From NCBI GenBank assembly GCA_964030785.1, contig OZ034968.1:48693230-48757229 (forward strand): a DNA stretch of 64,000 bases, read 5' to 3'. Shown in pieces: positions 21,989 to 33,568 of the stretch. This DNA comes from Siderastrea siderea (lineage: Eukaryota > Cnidaria > Anthozoa > Scleractinia > Rhizangiidae). The notes under the pieces are model-generated. The model searched no databases, was not told the DNA's origin, and saw nothing but the letters and a program-made list of their open reading frames with translations. A program made the position numbers and the translations under genes. How positions within the stretch are numbered: position 1 is the first letter of the stretch; every line of letters begins with the position of its first letter.

Positions 21989-22087
21989 ATTTACTGTTTT
22001 TGGCTTATTTTTGAGGTATAAAAGAGATGCAAGCATCAGGGCGGAGCCTCCTCGTATGAACCTTTAATGAATCTCCCCCCTCCCCGG
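21989..22087. repeat. Right half of the palindromic G-rich repeat split by the transposon
   Basis: Contains AGGGCGGAGCCTCCTCGTAT and ends in C runs, the mirror of the start of 17922-18166. Together the halves make one copy of the family intact at 23560-24006. Confidence 0.65.
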
Positions 22088-23058
22088 GACTGGCTCCTAA
22101 TATTTGACGGCCCAGTGTCAAAAGAGGCAAATCTGAAAAAATTTGAAAAAAACAAATTTCAAAAAAGCTGACAGAGGTCCTTCAGGCAGCCAACTTCTCA
22201 ACTGTGAACAATGCAGTTATCATATTTTGATCACGCAATAACCGGTTCAGATCTTTTATCCAGCGATAATGAAAATTCCCAGCTTTTTCAATCAACATTA
22301 AGTTAATCCTTAAACCATCCTGCTAATTGTATGAGCAATAACGCTCCACTTCGAGTCCATTTTCTAATAATAATAATAATAATAATAATAACTTTATTAA
22401 CGTGTCAAAACTGTAGTAGCTGAGGGGAAAAGTCCTGTTACCGAAGAGAATCGAATTTATTAAGGTAGGAAAAGCTATGTTCAGTGCCTTATCAACCTCG
22501 TTTGCATTTAAAAGAGCTTAATTCTTGCTTAGTACGTAACACAGGATCAGTGAACTCTTCAGCAATACCATCAGGATGATCCTTCTGAAGCGGTACTTTG
22601 AGAGCATGCTGAAACTTGACACTGCAGAGCCGCAATCTCTTCTTCGAGTTTTTGACGAATAACCAAGCTAAGGAAGCCTTCGAGTCTAGTAAGAAGGTAT
22701 TCTTTTGGAACATCTAATTGCCAGCCAGAATGCGCCAAATTGCATTAGAGCATCTCTAGATTTTCAAAGTTTTCCAGAGGAGGATACCCCTGGAACCCCT
22801 ACCAGAAAATTACCTTTAGTGCTCCTGAAGAACTGATTCTAAACTACAATGTTTGTTGAAATTGACTTGACTTCAATATAAGCTTGATAAGTTCTTGATT
22901 TATATTATCATTTTTCTTTTTTTTGGGGGGGGGGGAAGGGTCATCCCAAATATTTAAGACTACAAGGGGGGGGGGGCGGTAAAGCTTTTGTTTCCCCCTA
23001 CTAATACCATAAGGAGAGATCGGGGACCTCAAACTTCTTATACGCTGCACAGGCTACT
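22088..23058. other. Spacer with (TAA)n tract and G runs; no firm gene
   Basis: A (TAA)n tract lies at 22365-22391 and G-rich runs at 22925-22940 and 22967-22977. The minus strand is open at 22713-22492 and encodes a basic 73-residue peptide that I do not recognise; it may be an exon relic. Confidence 0.35.
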
Positions 23059-23060
23059 TA

Positions 23061-23500
23061 CCATAAAATCCAGATTATAAGCCCCCCTGTTTCTTACCCC
23101 CCCCCCCCTGCCGTCTACGTGTTGACAAAAATAATATTCCGATTATAAGCCCCCCCTCCTCCATTGATTCTTGTTCCTTTAACATAAGTACTTTAACAGA
23201 ACAACGAACAACTTCAAATTGAAATTAGGAAAGTATAATACAAGTAGAGTGCGGAACAATAATTTTAATTATACGGATGTTCCAAAAAGTATTTGGAACG
23301 TTGATCAAATAGCGGTATCAACTAAATTCCCGATTTCTTGTGACGCTTCAAAGCACAAAGATGTGACGGCAAATGAAAACTTCTTCTCTGTTCATTCCGA
23401 AACAATTTTTTTATTCCGTTTATAACCCCCCCCCCCCCCCCTCCGTTTATAAGCCCACCCAAAACCCTAATTTGTCAATTAAAGCCCAGGGATTTTATGG
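23061..23500. mobile_element. TA-flanked MITE (Tc1/mariner-type), 440 bp
   Basis: Inverted ends CCATAAAATCC (23061) and GGATTTTATGG (ending 23500) are each flanked by TA. The subterminal word TATAAGCCCCCC recurs several times and C runs break the interior (23097-23108 and 23427-23440). No coding sequence. Confidence 0.8.
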
Positions 23501-23559
23501 TATATCATTATTGCATTAAAGGTAAGATGGGAGCTCAAAATTCTTTTTGTGCTCATCCC

Positions 23560-24006
23560 GGGGGGGGGAGGGGGTTACTCAATAAAGTTTTCTACGGGGA
23601 GGCTCCGCCCTGAGGTTCAAACCCTTACCCTTTAATATACCAATTTCAACTACAACGGTACCCCTTTCATCTACCTAGAGCAAAATTGCACCCCTCCAGA
23701 ATAAGCCAAAACAATAGAATTTCCTATAAATGCCACATTTTCCCGGGCTTTTAGTCGTTCTGGTTCAGTTGCTCAAAGTGTGCAAGCTTTATGTGTATCG
23801 CCTTGTCATTTTGCCAAAATTTGGCACCCTTTGATACACTTCACTGTAGCCACCATTAGTCCACATTGCAGCCGATTTTTTGACCCTTTCATATACTAAA
23901 ATGGTAACTTTCCCTACCATTTAGTATGCTGCGAGCTTAGAAAAAGTACCCCTTTTGGGCGGAGCCTTCCTGTATAGCCCACTATAGGGAGTACTCCCCC
24001 CCCCCT
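23560..24006. mobile_element. Intact copy of the palindromic G-run/TACTCC repeat, 447 bp
   Basis: Starts with a G run then TTACTC and GGGAGGCTCCGCCC, and ends with GGGCGGAGCCTTCCTGTATA, GCCCACTATAGGGAGTACTC and a C run; the two ends are inverted repeats of one another. ACCCTTT words recur through the interior. Non-coding; probably a non-autonomous DNA transposon. Another copy is split at 17922-18166 and 21989-22087. Confidence 0.72.
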
Positions 24007-24359
24007 CCAAGGGCATTTATGTTCTTTCCTAATGCTCTTTGTTTACAAAAAAAAATTAATAGAAGGGGAGATAAGTGCTTAGGCTAATTTCACTGGACTA
24101 AAATTAGCAAAGGAGGTGAGATGTGAATTCACACTTCTCAGACACCTAAGTGTATAAACTGCTAGCTAGGTTGTATGATTCGTGCGATAGTTTCAGAAGT
24201 CCCTTTGATGTAAGGTATAGTCGCAGTAGTAACAGGCGTTGAGTTGGTGTTCATGTTCGTAACGTTAGGTTCAGAGTTTCTATAAGTGTTGCGTCCAGTA
24301 AAGTTTCAGTTTTAATTGTTCTTGAGAGACTTCAATGTAAACTTAACAGCAAAGTACTG

Positions 24360-24900
24360 CTATTGACATTCAACACTACAACAGACTGCAATGCCGTGTA
24401 CCACCGAAACTCCATGGACTACCGAAACTGCACAAATCCAACATACCTATGCAACCCATGTGGGCATCCCAATTACCAACTGCCAAAACACTTGACTACC
24501 GTATTGAAACCTTTGACCGATGAATATCAACACAAACTAGTCTACTGAGGACGTTATTGACGTAATCAAGACAGCACAGATACCTGACAATAATAAACCA
24601 CTGTGTTGACGTGAAATCACTGTTCACGAGTATTCCACTTCAACTGCCTCTAGACTGCACCGAGACCGACATCAAGAACTCTAATATTTAAATAGAATCT
24701 GCTGTAACTTTGCTTCTTGGGATGCTGGCAGTCCATAGATCAGACTCTTGCAACTGTCTAATTTTGAAGTCACAAAAGCATGGACTAGTCTCTCAGTGTC
24801 ATTCTGACTTAAGTATCGTCAATGTCGTCACAAACAGTCCTTCTCAGGACTACACTCACCCGGACGATCATACTTCACCCACTATTACATGAAATATGAA
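24360..24900 (+). pseudogene. Penelope-like element, degraded fragment
   Basis: Conceptual translation with frameshifts shows RT N-terminal signatures: a HGLPKLHKSNIPMQP segment (near 24400) and VDVKSLFTSIPLQLPLD (near 24608). The palm and GIY-YIG regions are deleted, and the end (CAAACAGTCCTTCTCAGGAC near 24834) matches the end of the copy at 54903-58025. It lies just downstream of the ARL10-like stop codon. Confidence 0.72.
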
Positions 24901-24968
24901 TGAAATAAGTTATAACATGAATGTGTTGAACATCACATGTACAAAAAGTGGACTTTGAGAAAAGCCTT

Positions 24969-25312
24969 CTATTGTTTACAAAAGTTCAAGATAAGTTTCT
25001 TGGCTTCTTGCAATCCAGTGACATTTCCATTGGCTAAGATTTTAACGGCAGCAATTCCCGTTTGTCGATCAGAGGAAAGTTCACGGAGTTCAAAGAATGA
25101 TGCAACTTCCTCTTGTGGTTTTGCTCCTTGTAGGTCTTGCTTGCAAACAAGCAGCACCAGGGGTACCCCCTTGAGTTTGACATCTGATAGAACCTCTAAC
25201 AAGGCATTCTTTGACTTTTGAAATTGTTCCGTATCACTACTGTCAATGACATAAACAATCACGTTGGTGCCAGTGACAAAGTTAGGCCAGTAGGATTGAA
25301 ATGTTCCTCCAA
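24969..25312 (-). CDS. ARL10: ARL10-like small GTPase, exon 2 (C-terminal half)
   Basis: The coding strand reads the acceptor TTTGTTTCTTTCGCAG, then TTGGAGGAACATTT. Joined to exon 1 this gives IWEIGGTFQSYWPNFVTG, the ARF/ARL switch 2 region in which ARL10 also has EIGG instead of the usual D-x-GG. Then VIVYVIDSSDTEQF (conserved ARF core), LLVCKQDLQGA (G4, with Cys for the usual Asn of NKxD) and a C-terminal helix ending LNFCKQ. 344 nt including the stop; with exon 1 the coding length is exactly 232 codons. No AATAAA is obvious after the stop. Confidence 0.85.
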
Positions 25313-26219
25313 CTGCGAAAGAAACAAAACCTATCACCTACAAAATCCCTCAATTCATTCGCCAGTTAAATTGGTCTCCAGTTCTCTCTAATTTTCCATA
25401 AACATTTGGAGGAGAGCCACACACAGATAAGCCACACTTTGAGCTAAAAAACTTAAATTTTGGTAAACATTTTAAATAAAATCTTTGAGTCTTACAAAGT
25501 AGTTTGACTGCTTTACTGAAACTAAACTCTTGCCATTCATTCATACCAGAGAAAAAGGAACTGAGGTAATGCAAGCAATTGAGCTTTGAAATATCACCTG
25601 TCTGCCTTCTTGTACTTTAACTGGAATTTTTGCAAGAAAGACAGAACAAACAGCTATTTCAATTAAGGTTGTCGGATCAACTCAAGCTTGTGCGACAAGA
25701 CCGACGGATAGTGTGGGTAGTTGCAAATCAGTCTTGGTTTCACGGTTGTCAGAAGTTGGTCAGGAACTTTGAATTTCCTAGTGCAAGTAGTAAATGGGCA
25801 CCATCCGATTACTGGCGGTGGCAATCCCGATTTGCCTTTGTTAGTTCTCGATATGAAGTGCGAAAATTCATGTTCCATAGTTTTCATGATGCATTTTTCC
25901 TACTTCTAATTTACATAACCATGCAAATTTGTTACAATGCTACGTGTACCCACATAATATAAAATTTGCATTTTTAACCAAGTTATATGAGTGGGATTGA
26001 AAAATGAGAACTCTATTTAAAAAATAGAGTTCTTCTGTCGAAGGCACTATCGTGTGTTAGGTTGCCCAAGAAAATTTGATGTTCACAACGAACCTATCAT
26101 ACATAGGGCCTGAGATACAGGTCTGTAGAAGGACTCTATTGTTTTTCTTGTACAATGCTAGATTTTCGCGAAAATTGCCAAAAACGGGCACTATGCCCTG
26201 ATAGGCGTCAGCTGAGGAG
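25313..26219. other. ARL10 intron: no gene; short hairpin
   Basis: Contains a hairpin AGAACTCTATTT/AAAATAGAGTTCT near 26007-26034. Both strands are open over 25663-25960, but no domain is recognisable and I do not call a gene. Confidence 0.4.
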
Positions 26220-26296
26220 AGACACTATCGCATCACATGATTTTAGCCGATTTTAGCCGGACATTGTCCAATGACTGGCAGTTATTTGCAGCTCTG
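26220..26296. mobile_element. Lone end of a hAT-like element
   Basis: TTATTTGCAGCTCTG (26282-26296) preceded by GGACATTGTCCAATGACTGG matches the end of 4481-6900 (TTATTTCCAGCACTG preceded by TGTCCGATGACCG). No partner end was found upstream, so the copy is truncated or rearranged. Confidence 0.55.
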
Positions 26297-26430
26297 AATA
26301 TGGGAGAACAGCAGCTTTAAACAGTTGTAATTTGTTATCTACAGGTCCCCTACACACTGACTGCTCTTCATAAGGAAGTGGTATTATGCTCATCAAATCT
26401 AAGGTTACTACCAATTACAAGCCCAAGGAG

Positions 26431-27345
26431 TTTCAAACAGTTATTAGTCCGCTCTACGGACACCCGTATCTAACGGACAGTTTCGTTTGTCCCGACAAAA
26501 AGCTCATATGTTTTCTCTAAAATTAACCCGCTTAATACGGACACCGGTTAATACGGACAACGGACACTTCCCTGTGTCCCGAGTCACAAACTCTCCTCAA
26601 CCCCACTTTACGGACACTGGTTATCTGCGCATTGCGATGTGAGTTCCGGGTCTCGCTCAGATGTACCTTATTTATTTATTTACTTATTTCACCACAAACG
26701 AATTGCATTAGAAGATAGAATAGAAGACAAATACACTTAAAAGCAGATTCTACTCTGCCAATGTGCACCGAGCTGAACGCTAACTGGTAGGAGGAATTTT
26801 TCTCCAGTCTATCAGCATCCACCTCTCAGAATCCACAAGACGACGACAGTGAGGAGGATATTATTGCGGTAAATGCCGAGTTGAAGGAGCCTAAAGTCAA
26901 ACCACTGAAAGAAGCTATGATAATGCCCGAGGACGTGACTGAATATCTTACCAGTGATGACCTAACAGAAATGGCGAATGACCTTTCAAAGGTTCTGTCT
27001 AATATTCAGTCCACCTGGCTAAGTCGCAAACTAAAAGCGTCAGCACAAAGTAAAGTCAAGGACTTTTTCAAATGATTCCATTCAGTCGTGTCTCAAGAAC
27101 AATACTTAAAAGTAATTTTAGTCTGAGACTATGATAAATGATGGTGAGGTTTCTTTAGGATGACCTTGTTACAGTTACAGTTAAGAAATTAAATGTGTTC
27201 TCCGTGAAAATACCTGCTTTAGTCTTTATATCGATAAAACATGTGTCCGTGACGTTTTTTCTGACAGCCCGCTTAATATGGACACCCGGATAATACGGAC
27301 AATATGGCATGTCCCCTTGGTGTCCGTATTAACCGGGTTCCACTG
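26431..27345 (+). mobile_element. Pogo/Tigger-type transposon remnant
   Basis: The right end, GTGTCCGTATTAACCGGGTT then CCACTG (ending 27345) followed by TA, is the classic pogo/Tigger terminus. Subterminal TACGGACA words recur at 26450-26620 and 27280-27310. The 5' part with the DDE domain is missing; only the transposase C-terminus remains (26881-27075). Confidence 0.75.
26881..27075 (+). pseudogene. C-terminal tail of a pogo/Tigger transposase
   Basis: The frame is open upstream through an acidic stretch (DDDSEEDIIAVNAELKEP) and continues with EYLTSDDLTEMANDLSKVL to a terminal AQSKVKDFFK stop. Pogo-family transposases end in a similar tail; Q-x-x-V-x-x-F-F resembles a PCNA-interacting (PIP) box, an interaction documented for pogo. 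The catalytic domain is absent, so this is a relic. Confidence 0.6.
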
Positions 27346-27687
27346 TATCTGAGTGATGACACTTTTGGATGGGGCTATTTTTAGTTCCTAATGTCATGGT
27401 CTGATACCGGTACTAATCAAATTTTCCCTTTAACCCACTCCTAAAGTGGCCAAAGCAAAAAATTCACCAAAAATTCAAAATTTCATTTCGTAAAATCCTA
27501 AGAAATAAATAGTCCTATGCAATGGTCCTGCCAAAGAGGTTTCATTTGAATGGTAACATGATAGGATTTTGTCAACAGATTAAAAAGTTAGAGTGACAAA
27601 TCATCTTGAGCACCATAAATAGCCATAAATAGCCAACAAGAAAAAGTTCCAATTTTAACAACATTTTGAAGTCCATTCAAAACGTTC

Positions 27688-29063
27688 ATGTGGAAATGGA
27701 GAGGTCTTACACTACTCGGTAGGATTCAGATCGTCAAGACATTTGCTATTCCCAAATTTATGTATAAAGCCTCACTAATCTCGGTCTCAGAGGATCTTAT
27801 AAAAGATGTAAATAAACTGCTCTATGGTTTTATTTGGAGAGGAAACGATAAGATAAAACGATCTGCCCTTCAACGATATTGAAAATGGTGGCCTTAAGAT
27901 GCTCGATATTCAATCTATGATTTTATCACAGAGAATTATTACCTTGAAAAGATATATTGAGGAGTATAGTAACCCATGGAAAAATATTCTTGATACTTTC
28001 TTAGGCGAAGTTGGCGGAAAATTCATTTTGCACTGTAACTTTGACACCCGTAAACTTCCTATCTATCTTCCGGATTTCTACAAAGAATGCCTCGAGGCAT
28101 GGTCTGATTTGAACGCAACAAACGTGGTTTCCTATGACGATGTTGTGAATCAAACAATATGGAACAATAAGCATATTCTTATTGAAAAAAAAGTCGTGTT
28201 TCATAAAACATTTGATCGATCACGGAATCGTCAAAATAGGAGACCTAATATCTAATACTGGCAGGTTTCTCGAAAGTGAAAAGATTTTGCACTTGCAATT
28301 ATCTCCTATTCATTATTTCAAATTAATGGGGATCATCAATGCCATTCCCAACGAATGGAGACTAATTATCAAACAAAGACAACAGCACGTTTATTCTCCT
28401 TCAAATGAGACTATTCAAATTAACATAGATGGCGTTAATGTCGATCTATTGAAAGTTACATCTAAAATGATTTACAATGAATTCAAACGTAAAAAACAAA
28501 CTACGCCTTCCGCTCAAATAAAACTAAATAAAAAATACCCCGAACTCTCTGTGGAGTGGAAAAAGATCTACTCTCTACCCTTTACTGTTACAACCGAAAC
28601 AAAAATTAGAGAATTTCAGTACAAACTGTTAAATAACATTGTATTTACAAATGACAAACTATTTAGATTTAGAATGATTGATTCGCCATTTTGCGCCTTC
28701 TGTCAAACAGAGGTTGAATCCCTTGAGCAATTATTTTTCCATTGCAATGTAACAAAAACATTCTGGAATTTGCTCTCTTCTTGGCTAATTAAACAAAAGA
28801 TAATTACAACTTCCTTAACATTAGAAAATGTCCTCTTCGGAGTTTTTAATGTCATAGAAGACTTTCTTATTTTACATCATCTTTTATTATTAGCTAAATT
28901 CTACATCTATAGGTGTAAATTAGACATTATACATCCATCTCTAAATGTCTTCATAGCGAAGATTAGGGCAAATTTCCAGATCGAGCAAAATATTGCTTCT
29001 AAGAATAATAAACTTGACAAACATTACAAAAAATGGAACAAAGTCCTACCCTGTTTCACTTAA
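27688..29063 (+). pseudogene. ORF2 C-terminal fragment of an L1/Tx1-like element, frameshifted
   Basis: Three consecutive frames: 27688-27882 (thumb region, GFIWRGNDKIKR), 27886-28255 (GGLKMLDIQSMILSQRI), and 28182-29063 (KELPSVEW-like region followed by the CxxC...HxxxC zinc motif). Frame breaks near 27880 and 28190 make it non-functional. The EN domain and RT core are absent. Confidence 0.85.
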
Positions 29064-29129
29064 TTGATAGCTTTTTTCTGTGTGATCGAGAATGTTGATA
29101 TTTACCCTATTTGTCTTCTCCCTGCTTGT

Positions 29130-29245
29130 TGTTTTATGTAAAACTGTAAATATGCATATTATTGTAAGTGTTTGTTATTTTTTCATGTTTTTTTTTATGT
29201 AAAACTGTAAATATGCATATTATTGTAAGTGTTATTCTTTGTTTG
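29130..29245 (+). repeat. Tandem duplication in the L1-like 3' UTR
   Basis: TTTATGTAAAACTGTAAATA followed by TGCATATTATTGTAAGTGTT occurs twice in succession (from about 29133 and 29197), about 64 bp apart. 3' tandem repeats are common in L1-like elements. Confidence 0.8.
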
Positions 29246-29392
29246 TACTCTTTGTTAAAACATATAACAAAGATTAATAAAATACAAAAAAAAAATTGGT
29301 CTAGGAGTGAAAGGGTTGTGAAATTAGCACAGAAACTGATTCTCCACTAGCTGTCAATTAATCACACACCTGTGATGGTGCTGCCTATAGCT

Positions 29393-29690
29393 ATGGCATT
29401 CCGTTGCGGACAAAAACATATCAATGATAAAAACGCGTCGAAAAACTTAAAATGTAAGTCGAGAATTGTAATATGCATCAAAGTTTACAAAAAAAGGTAA
29501 GTCGAAGTTTGCAAAATAATTGTAATCAGATGTCGTGGCAAGAAACACAATTTGAAATTCGAGTCGAAGTGAAAAAAATTGGAGTCCAAAAAATATGAGT
29601 CGAGTTTGTACAATTCGTGTCGAAAAAAAGGAGTCGAGATTTGAAATTCGAGTCGAAAAAAATTAGGCGTAGTAATTATTCTCGGGGCTT
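29393..29690. repeat. Left arm of a long inverted repeat with GTCGAA units
   Basis: Begins TGGCATTCCGTTGCGGACAA and contains AAGTCGA and GAGTCGA units every 15-30 bp. The reverse complement is at 35895-36262, including TTGTCCGCAACGGAACGCCA. The arms diverge by point changes and unit number. Confidence 0.75.
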
Positions 29691-30404
29691 ATAGAATTTC
29701 GCAAAACTTATTTCCCTCAAAATATTTCAATGTAAGCAACCTTTTTTCCACAATTTGTCAACTCTGTGGAATTTGCAACACTAAGTTGACTATCAACTTG
29801 ACCTTCCATCAATAGCGAACTTTCTTCAGCTGTATACTTTCCACGGCGGGTAGTTTTCTTCTCAACTCAGCATTTCACTTGCACGCCGATGCTGGTAGCC
29901 TTTCTGAAGTGTTTACGATCTATACTCGCCCGCCTTCATTTTTGTTAAACAGAGCCTACGCAGCAGTTATTTGGGTCGTCTCGAAGGAGCGTTCCATGAT
30001 TACCCAAATGCATAGGAGACTACACTGATCAGTTTCCCAAAACTAGAAATTGTGGTTCCCGGTGCACGTGCGGAATAATTTTTATTTCCAACATCGCCTG
30101 CTTGCAGACATGAATTTTTTTTTTCTCTCGAAGATAATAGCTCAACAGGGCTACACTGATAATTCGAGAGGAAATAATTAAAAGTGAATGTTATGTTATG
30201 TGATATGTTATTCCTTCCGATAATTCGTGTACGTACGCAGGCTACATACGTGAAATTAATTTGTTTCTTTTTCGTCTTCCCACTTTGTTTCGATTTATTC
30301 ATTTTTTCATTTTGTTTAGTTCCATTCGATTCCGTGTTCGCAGTTCAACAAATTACAGTTTCTTTACAAATAAATGGAAAAACTGCGCTGGAAAAACTGC
30401 TCAG
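29691..30404. other. Spacer between inverted-repeat arm and L1-like element; no gene
   Basis: AT-rich, no defined domain. A short repeat TGGAAAAACTGC occurs twice at the L1-like 5' junction (30373-30403), a common mark of 5' truncation. Confidence 0.4.
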
Positions 30405-33400
30405 GGAAGATCAGATGTAGGCTAGACTTTTGGCTCATCTCAAAACAGTTATTAGATCGGGTTTCAAAAACCGACATCGGCGCGTACTACGACTCAGATC
30501 ATTCCCCCGTCATTATTTCAATTAAACCAGAGGAAACACAGGAAAAAAGAGGACCAGGTTACTGGAAGTTTAACAATTCTCTTCTGGAGAACGAAGAATT
30601 TGTCACAAAAATGAGCTTTATTATCAAACATGCTTGTGAAAACCACAAAGGTACTGCTGACAAAAGGCTTTATTGGGAAATGTTAAAAATGGAGATTCGG
30701 ATGTTCGCCATCCGTTTTGCCAAAAGGAAAGCTAACGCAGAAAGAAACTCGGAACAAAATCTTTCCCAAAAATTAGACGAAATAAACTCACGTATCGACG
30801 CATTCCCAGAAAACATTTCCCTTGCAAACGAGGCCAAGAAACTCAAAATTGAATTAGACGAAATTGCTGTGCAGAAAACCAAAGGCTCCATAATTAGGAG
30901 CAGAGCAAGATGGTACGAGTTGGGTGAGAAATGTAACAAATACTTCTTTAACCTAGAAAAAAGAAGTTATGAAAAAAGACATATCACAAAATTAAAGACG
31001 CTCGAGGGTATTACTGTTAAGGACCCAACGTCCATTTTAAGGGCCATGAAAAACTTTTACAACCAGCTTTATACCTCTCAAAAACCGCTAGCAGCTGCAG
31101 ACCCATTATCTTTCTGTGAATATGAATCTCTACCTAGACTGGACGACGAGAAACAAAGCCTTTGCGAAGGTTTAATAACCGCAGAAGAATGCCTCGCCGC
31201 TTTAAAAACTTTTCAACATAATAAGTCGCCGGGCACGGACGGTTTATCTGCAGAGTTCTATCTACGCTTCTGGAAGGAGCTGTCGGGCCCTCTGATTGAG
31301 TGTCTCAACCATGGCGCCTTACTGGGGGAGCTTTCTATCTCGCAGAGACAAGGAATCATCTCCCTGATCCCAAAAAAGAACAAAGATCCTTTACTGCTTA
31401 AAAACTGGCGCCCCCTCTCTCTCTTAAATACCGACTATAAATTAGCAACGAAATGTATTGCAAGGCGTTTAGAAAAGGTACTCCCTCTGTTAATAGAGCG
31501 GGACCAAACAGGGTACATTAAAGGCAGATACATCGGTGAAAACATCCGCCTAATTACAGACATAATTGAACAATATGAAAATAAGGAAGGTATGATACTC
31601 TTTCTAGATTTTGAAAAGGCCTTCGACTCCTTAGAGTGGGACTACCTTTTTAAGGTTCTCGACACTATGAACTTTGGCCCAAGCTTTCTCAACTGGATTC
31701 GCACATTCTACAGCAATATTTCTAGCTGCGTTACTAACAATGGTCACTCTTCTGAGTTTTTTTCTTTACAAAGAGGAGTGAGACAGGGGTGTCCTCTTTC
31801 AGGATTGCTCTTCGTTCTCGCTTTAGAACCACTTGCACACCAAATAAGAATCACCGATTCCATTAAAGGTCTTGAAAACGGGAATAAGATCACTAAACTT
31901 AGTTTGTATGCAGACGACACCACCGCCTTTATCCGCGACGACCCTTCTGCAGTGTCTCTATTTGCACTCCTTGATCGGTTTAGCAATCTATCAGGTCTGA
32001 AAATTAATAGATCAAAAACTGAGGGTCTGTGGCTAGGTCGTTGGAAAAGCAGATTAGGAAAAGACGATCCTTTTGGTATTTCGTGGCCGAAAGAATATGT
32101 CACTGCACTTGGAATAACTTTCCCTTACAACGCTAATGTTGGAATTAAATTAAACTTTGAAGAAAAGCTTGCGAAACTTAAAAAAGTTCTTAACATCTGG
32201 TGCAAAAGACATCTAACCATCCTAGGCAGAATAGCCATTGTAAAGAATTTAGCAATCGCCAAACTTGTTTACTGCTGCTCCGTCTTAAACGTTCCTGCCG
32301 AATTCGTTAAAGAGGTCAACAGCACCATCTTCTCCTTTATCTGGAATTTCAAACCTGATAAAATTAAAAGAAAAACGTTGATTGGCCCAGTCTGCAAAGG
32401 CGGTTTAAATATGATTAACTCCGAGGATGTCGTAAAATCTCTCAAGTTTACCTGGGTAAATCGTTATTGCGAATCGGCCGGCAGTCACTGGTGTGCCCGC
32501 CTTGATTCCTTATTAAGCAAAGTCGGAGGAGCTTTCCTATTTCAATGTAATTTCGACCTAAAATTTTTGAACCTCAATAATTTACCACCTTTCTATAAAA
32601 ATATTCTAAAGGTGTGGCAAGAACTGAATTTCAAGGAACCGCTAAATGCAAACGAATTCAAACAAGAATTTTTATGGAACAACCGGTTTATAAAAACAAA
32701 TGGTAAGACGATATATTACAAAACATGGGTCAATAAAGACATTTTAAAAATAAGTGATCTCCTCGACAATCACGACCAATTCCTTTCTTTCGAAAGTTTT
32801 AAGCGCAAATTCAGCGTTCGATGCACTTTCCTCGACTACGCAGGCGTTCTTGCTGCTATCCCTAAAGCGTGGAAAAATGAAATCACGAGCAACATTGTCT
32901 GTGGTGTTAGCGAACTCTCAAAGGCTGTTTCTAATAGCGATGACATGATTTCCACAAAAAAAGCCCGTTTGATGCTTACGGAAAGGTCCTTCTCTCCCCC
33001 AATTGTCGAAATCACACTAAGAAATCTAGTGTCAAACGTAAAGGATGTCTACGAACTTCCTTTTAGAGTCACCGTTGAAAATAAATTAAGAAGCTTTCAG
33101 TATAAACTCGTGCACAACATCATACCTACCAACCTTTCACTGTATAAAATGAAAATAAAAGAGTCACCACACTGCGAACACTGCCGCTGTCAAAATGAAA
33201 CACTTCTTCATAGGTTTTGCGAATGCCCCGAAGTTAAACTTTTTTGGGAAGACGTCATAGAATGGTGGAATACAAATCGCTCTGAAAATTTCAATCCTAC
33301 TTGGTCGGAAATCCTTTATGGATACAGACCTGAGAACACCAGCCTTCACGCTTTTAATCACTATCTTCTTATTGCTAAATATCATGTATACCTCGCAAGA

Positions 33401-33568
33401 AATCTGTCAGAGACTCCTAGCATAAAGGTCTTTCTTGCCTTACTGGAAAGTAGAGTCAAATGTGAAAGACAAATGGCTATTAAAAACTCTAGTTTTAAAA
33501 AATATGAAGCAAAGTGGACCACTCTCTGCATAAGCGATGCGGTAGCTTTTGCACCACTATCAAAATAA
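30405..33568 (+). pseudogene. L1/Tx1-like ORF2: endonuclease end, reverse transcriptase, zinc C-terminus
   Basis: About 1050 residues without a stop. Order: last part of the APE endonuclease (RLDFWLISK, then YYDSDHSPVIISI); linker; RT motifs SPGTDGLSAEFYL, LKNWRPLSLLNTDYKL, FLDFEKAFDSLEWDY, GVRQGCPLSGLLF and SLYADDTTAFI (catalytic YADD near 31910); thumb (LGRIAIVKNLAIAKLVYC); and a C-terminal CEHCRCQNETLLHRFCEC zinc motif near 33175-33230. The endonuclease N-terminus and any ORF1 are missing, so it cannot act alone. The ATG at 30374 lies in flanking DNA. Confidence 0.88.

Larger units (their letters stand above)
27675..29297 (+). mobile_element. 5'-truncated L1/Tx1-like non-LTR retrotransposon
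   Basis: Only the 3' third of ORF2 remains. It starts at the segment after the RT palm (KWRGLTLLGRIQIVKTFAIP) and runs to the Cys-rich C-terminal motif (FCAFCQTEVESLEQLFFHC near 28690-28745). The frame changes near 27882 and 28200, so it is broken. The 3' UTR has a tandem repeat and ends AATAAAATACAAAAAAAAAA at 29277-29296. Related to, but clearly distinct from, the copy at 30405-33855. Confidence 0.85.
27426..29318. mobile_element. MITE-like repeat split by an L1-like insertion
   Basis: CCCTTTAACCCACTCCTAAA at 27426 is mirrored by TCTAGGAGTGAAAGGGTT ending near 29318. Between them lie about 250 bp of repeat interior and the L1-like element 27675-29297. The ends look like TIRs of one non-autonomous transposon interrupted near its right end. 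Confidence 0.55.

Noticed and set aside
22492..22713. Minus-strand open frame of 73 residues, basic and Lys-rich
   Set aside because: No recognisable family, no clear splice sites, and a neighbourhood of decayed repeats. Possibly an exon relic, but not supportable.
25630..25962. Open frames on both strands in the ARL10 intron
   Set aside because: Open in several frames at once, with no domain and no splice-site pair; likely compositional.
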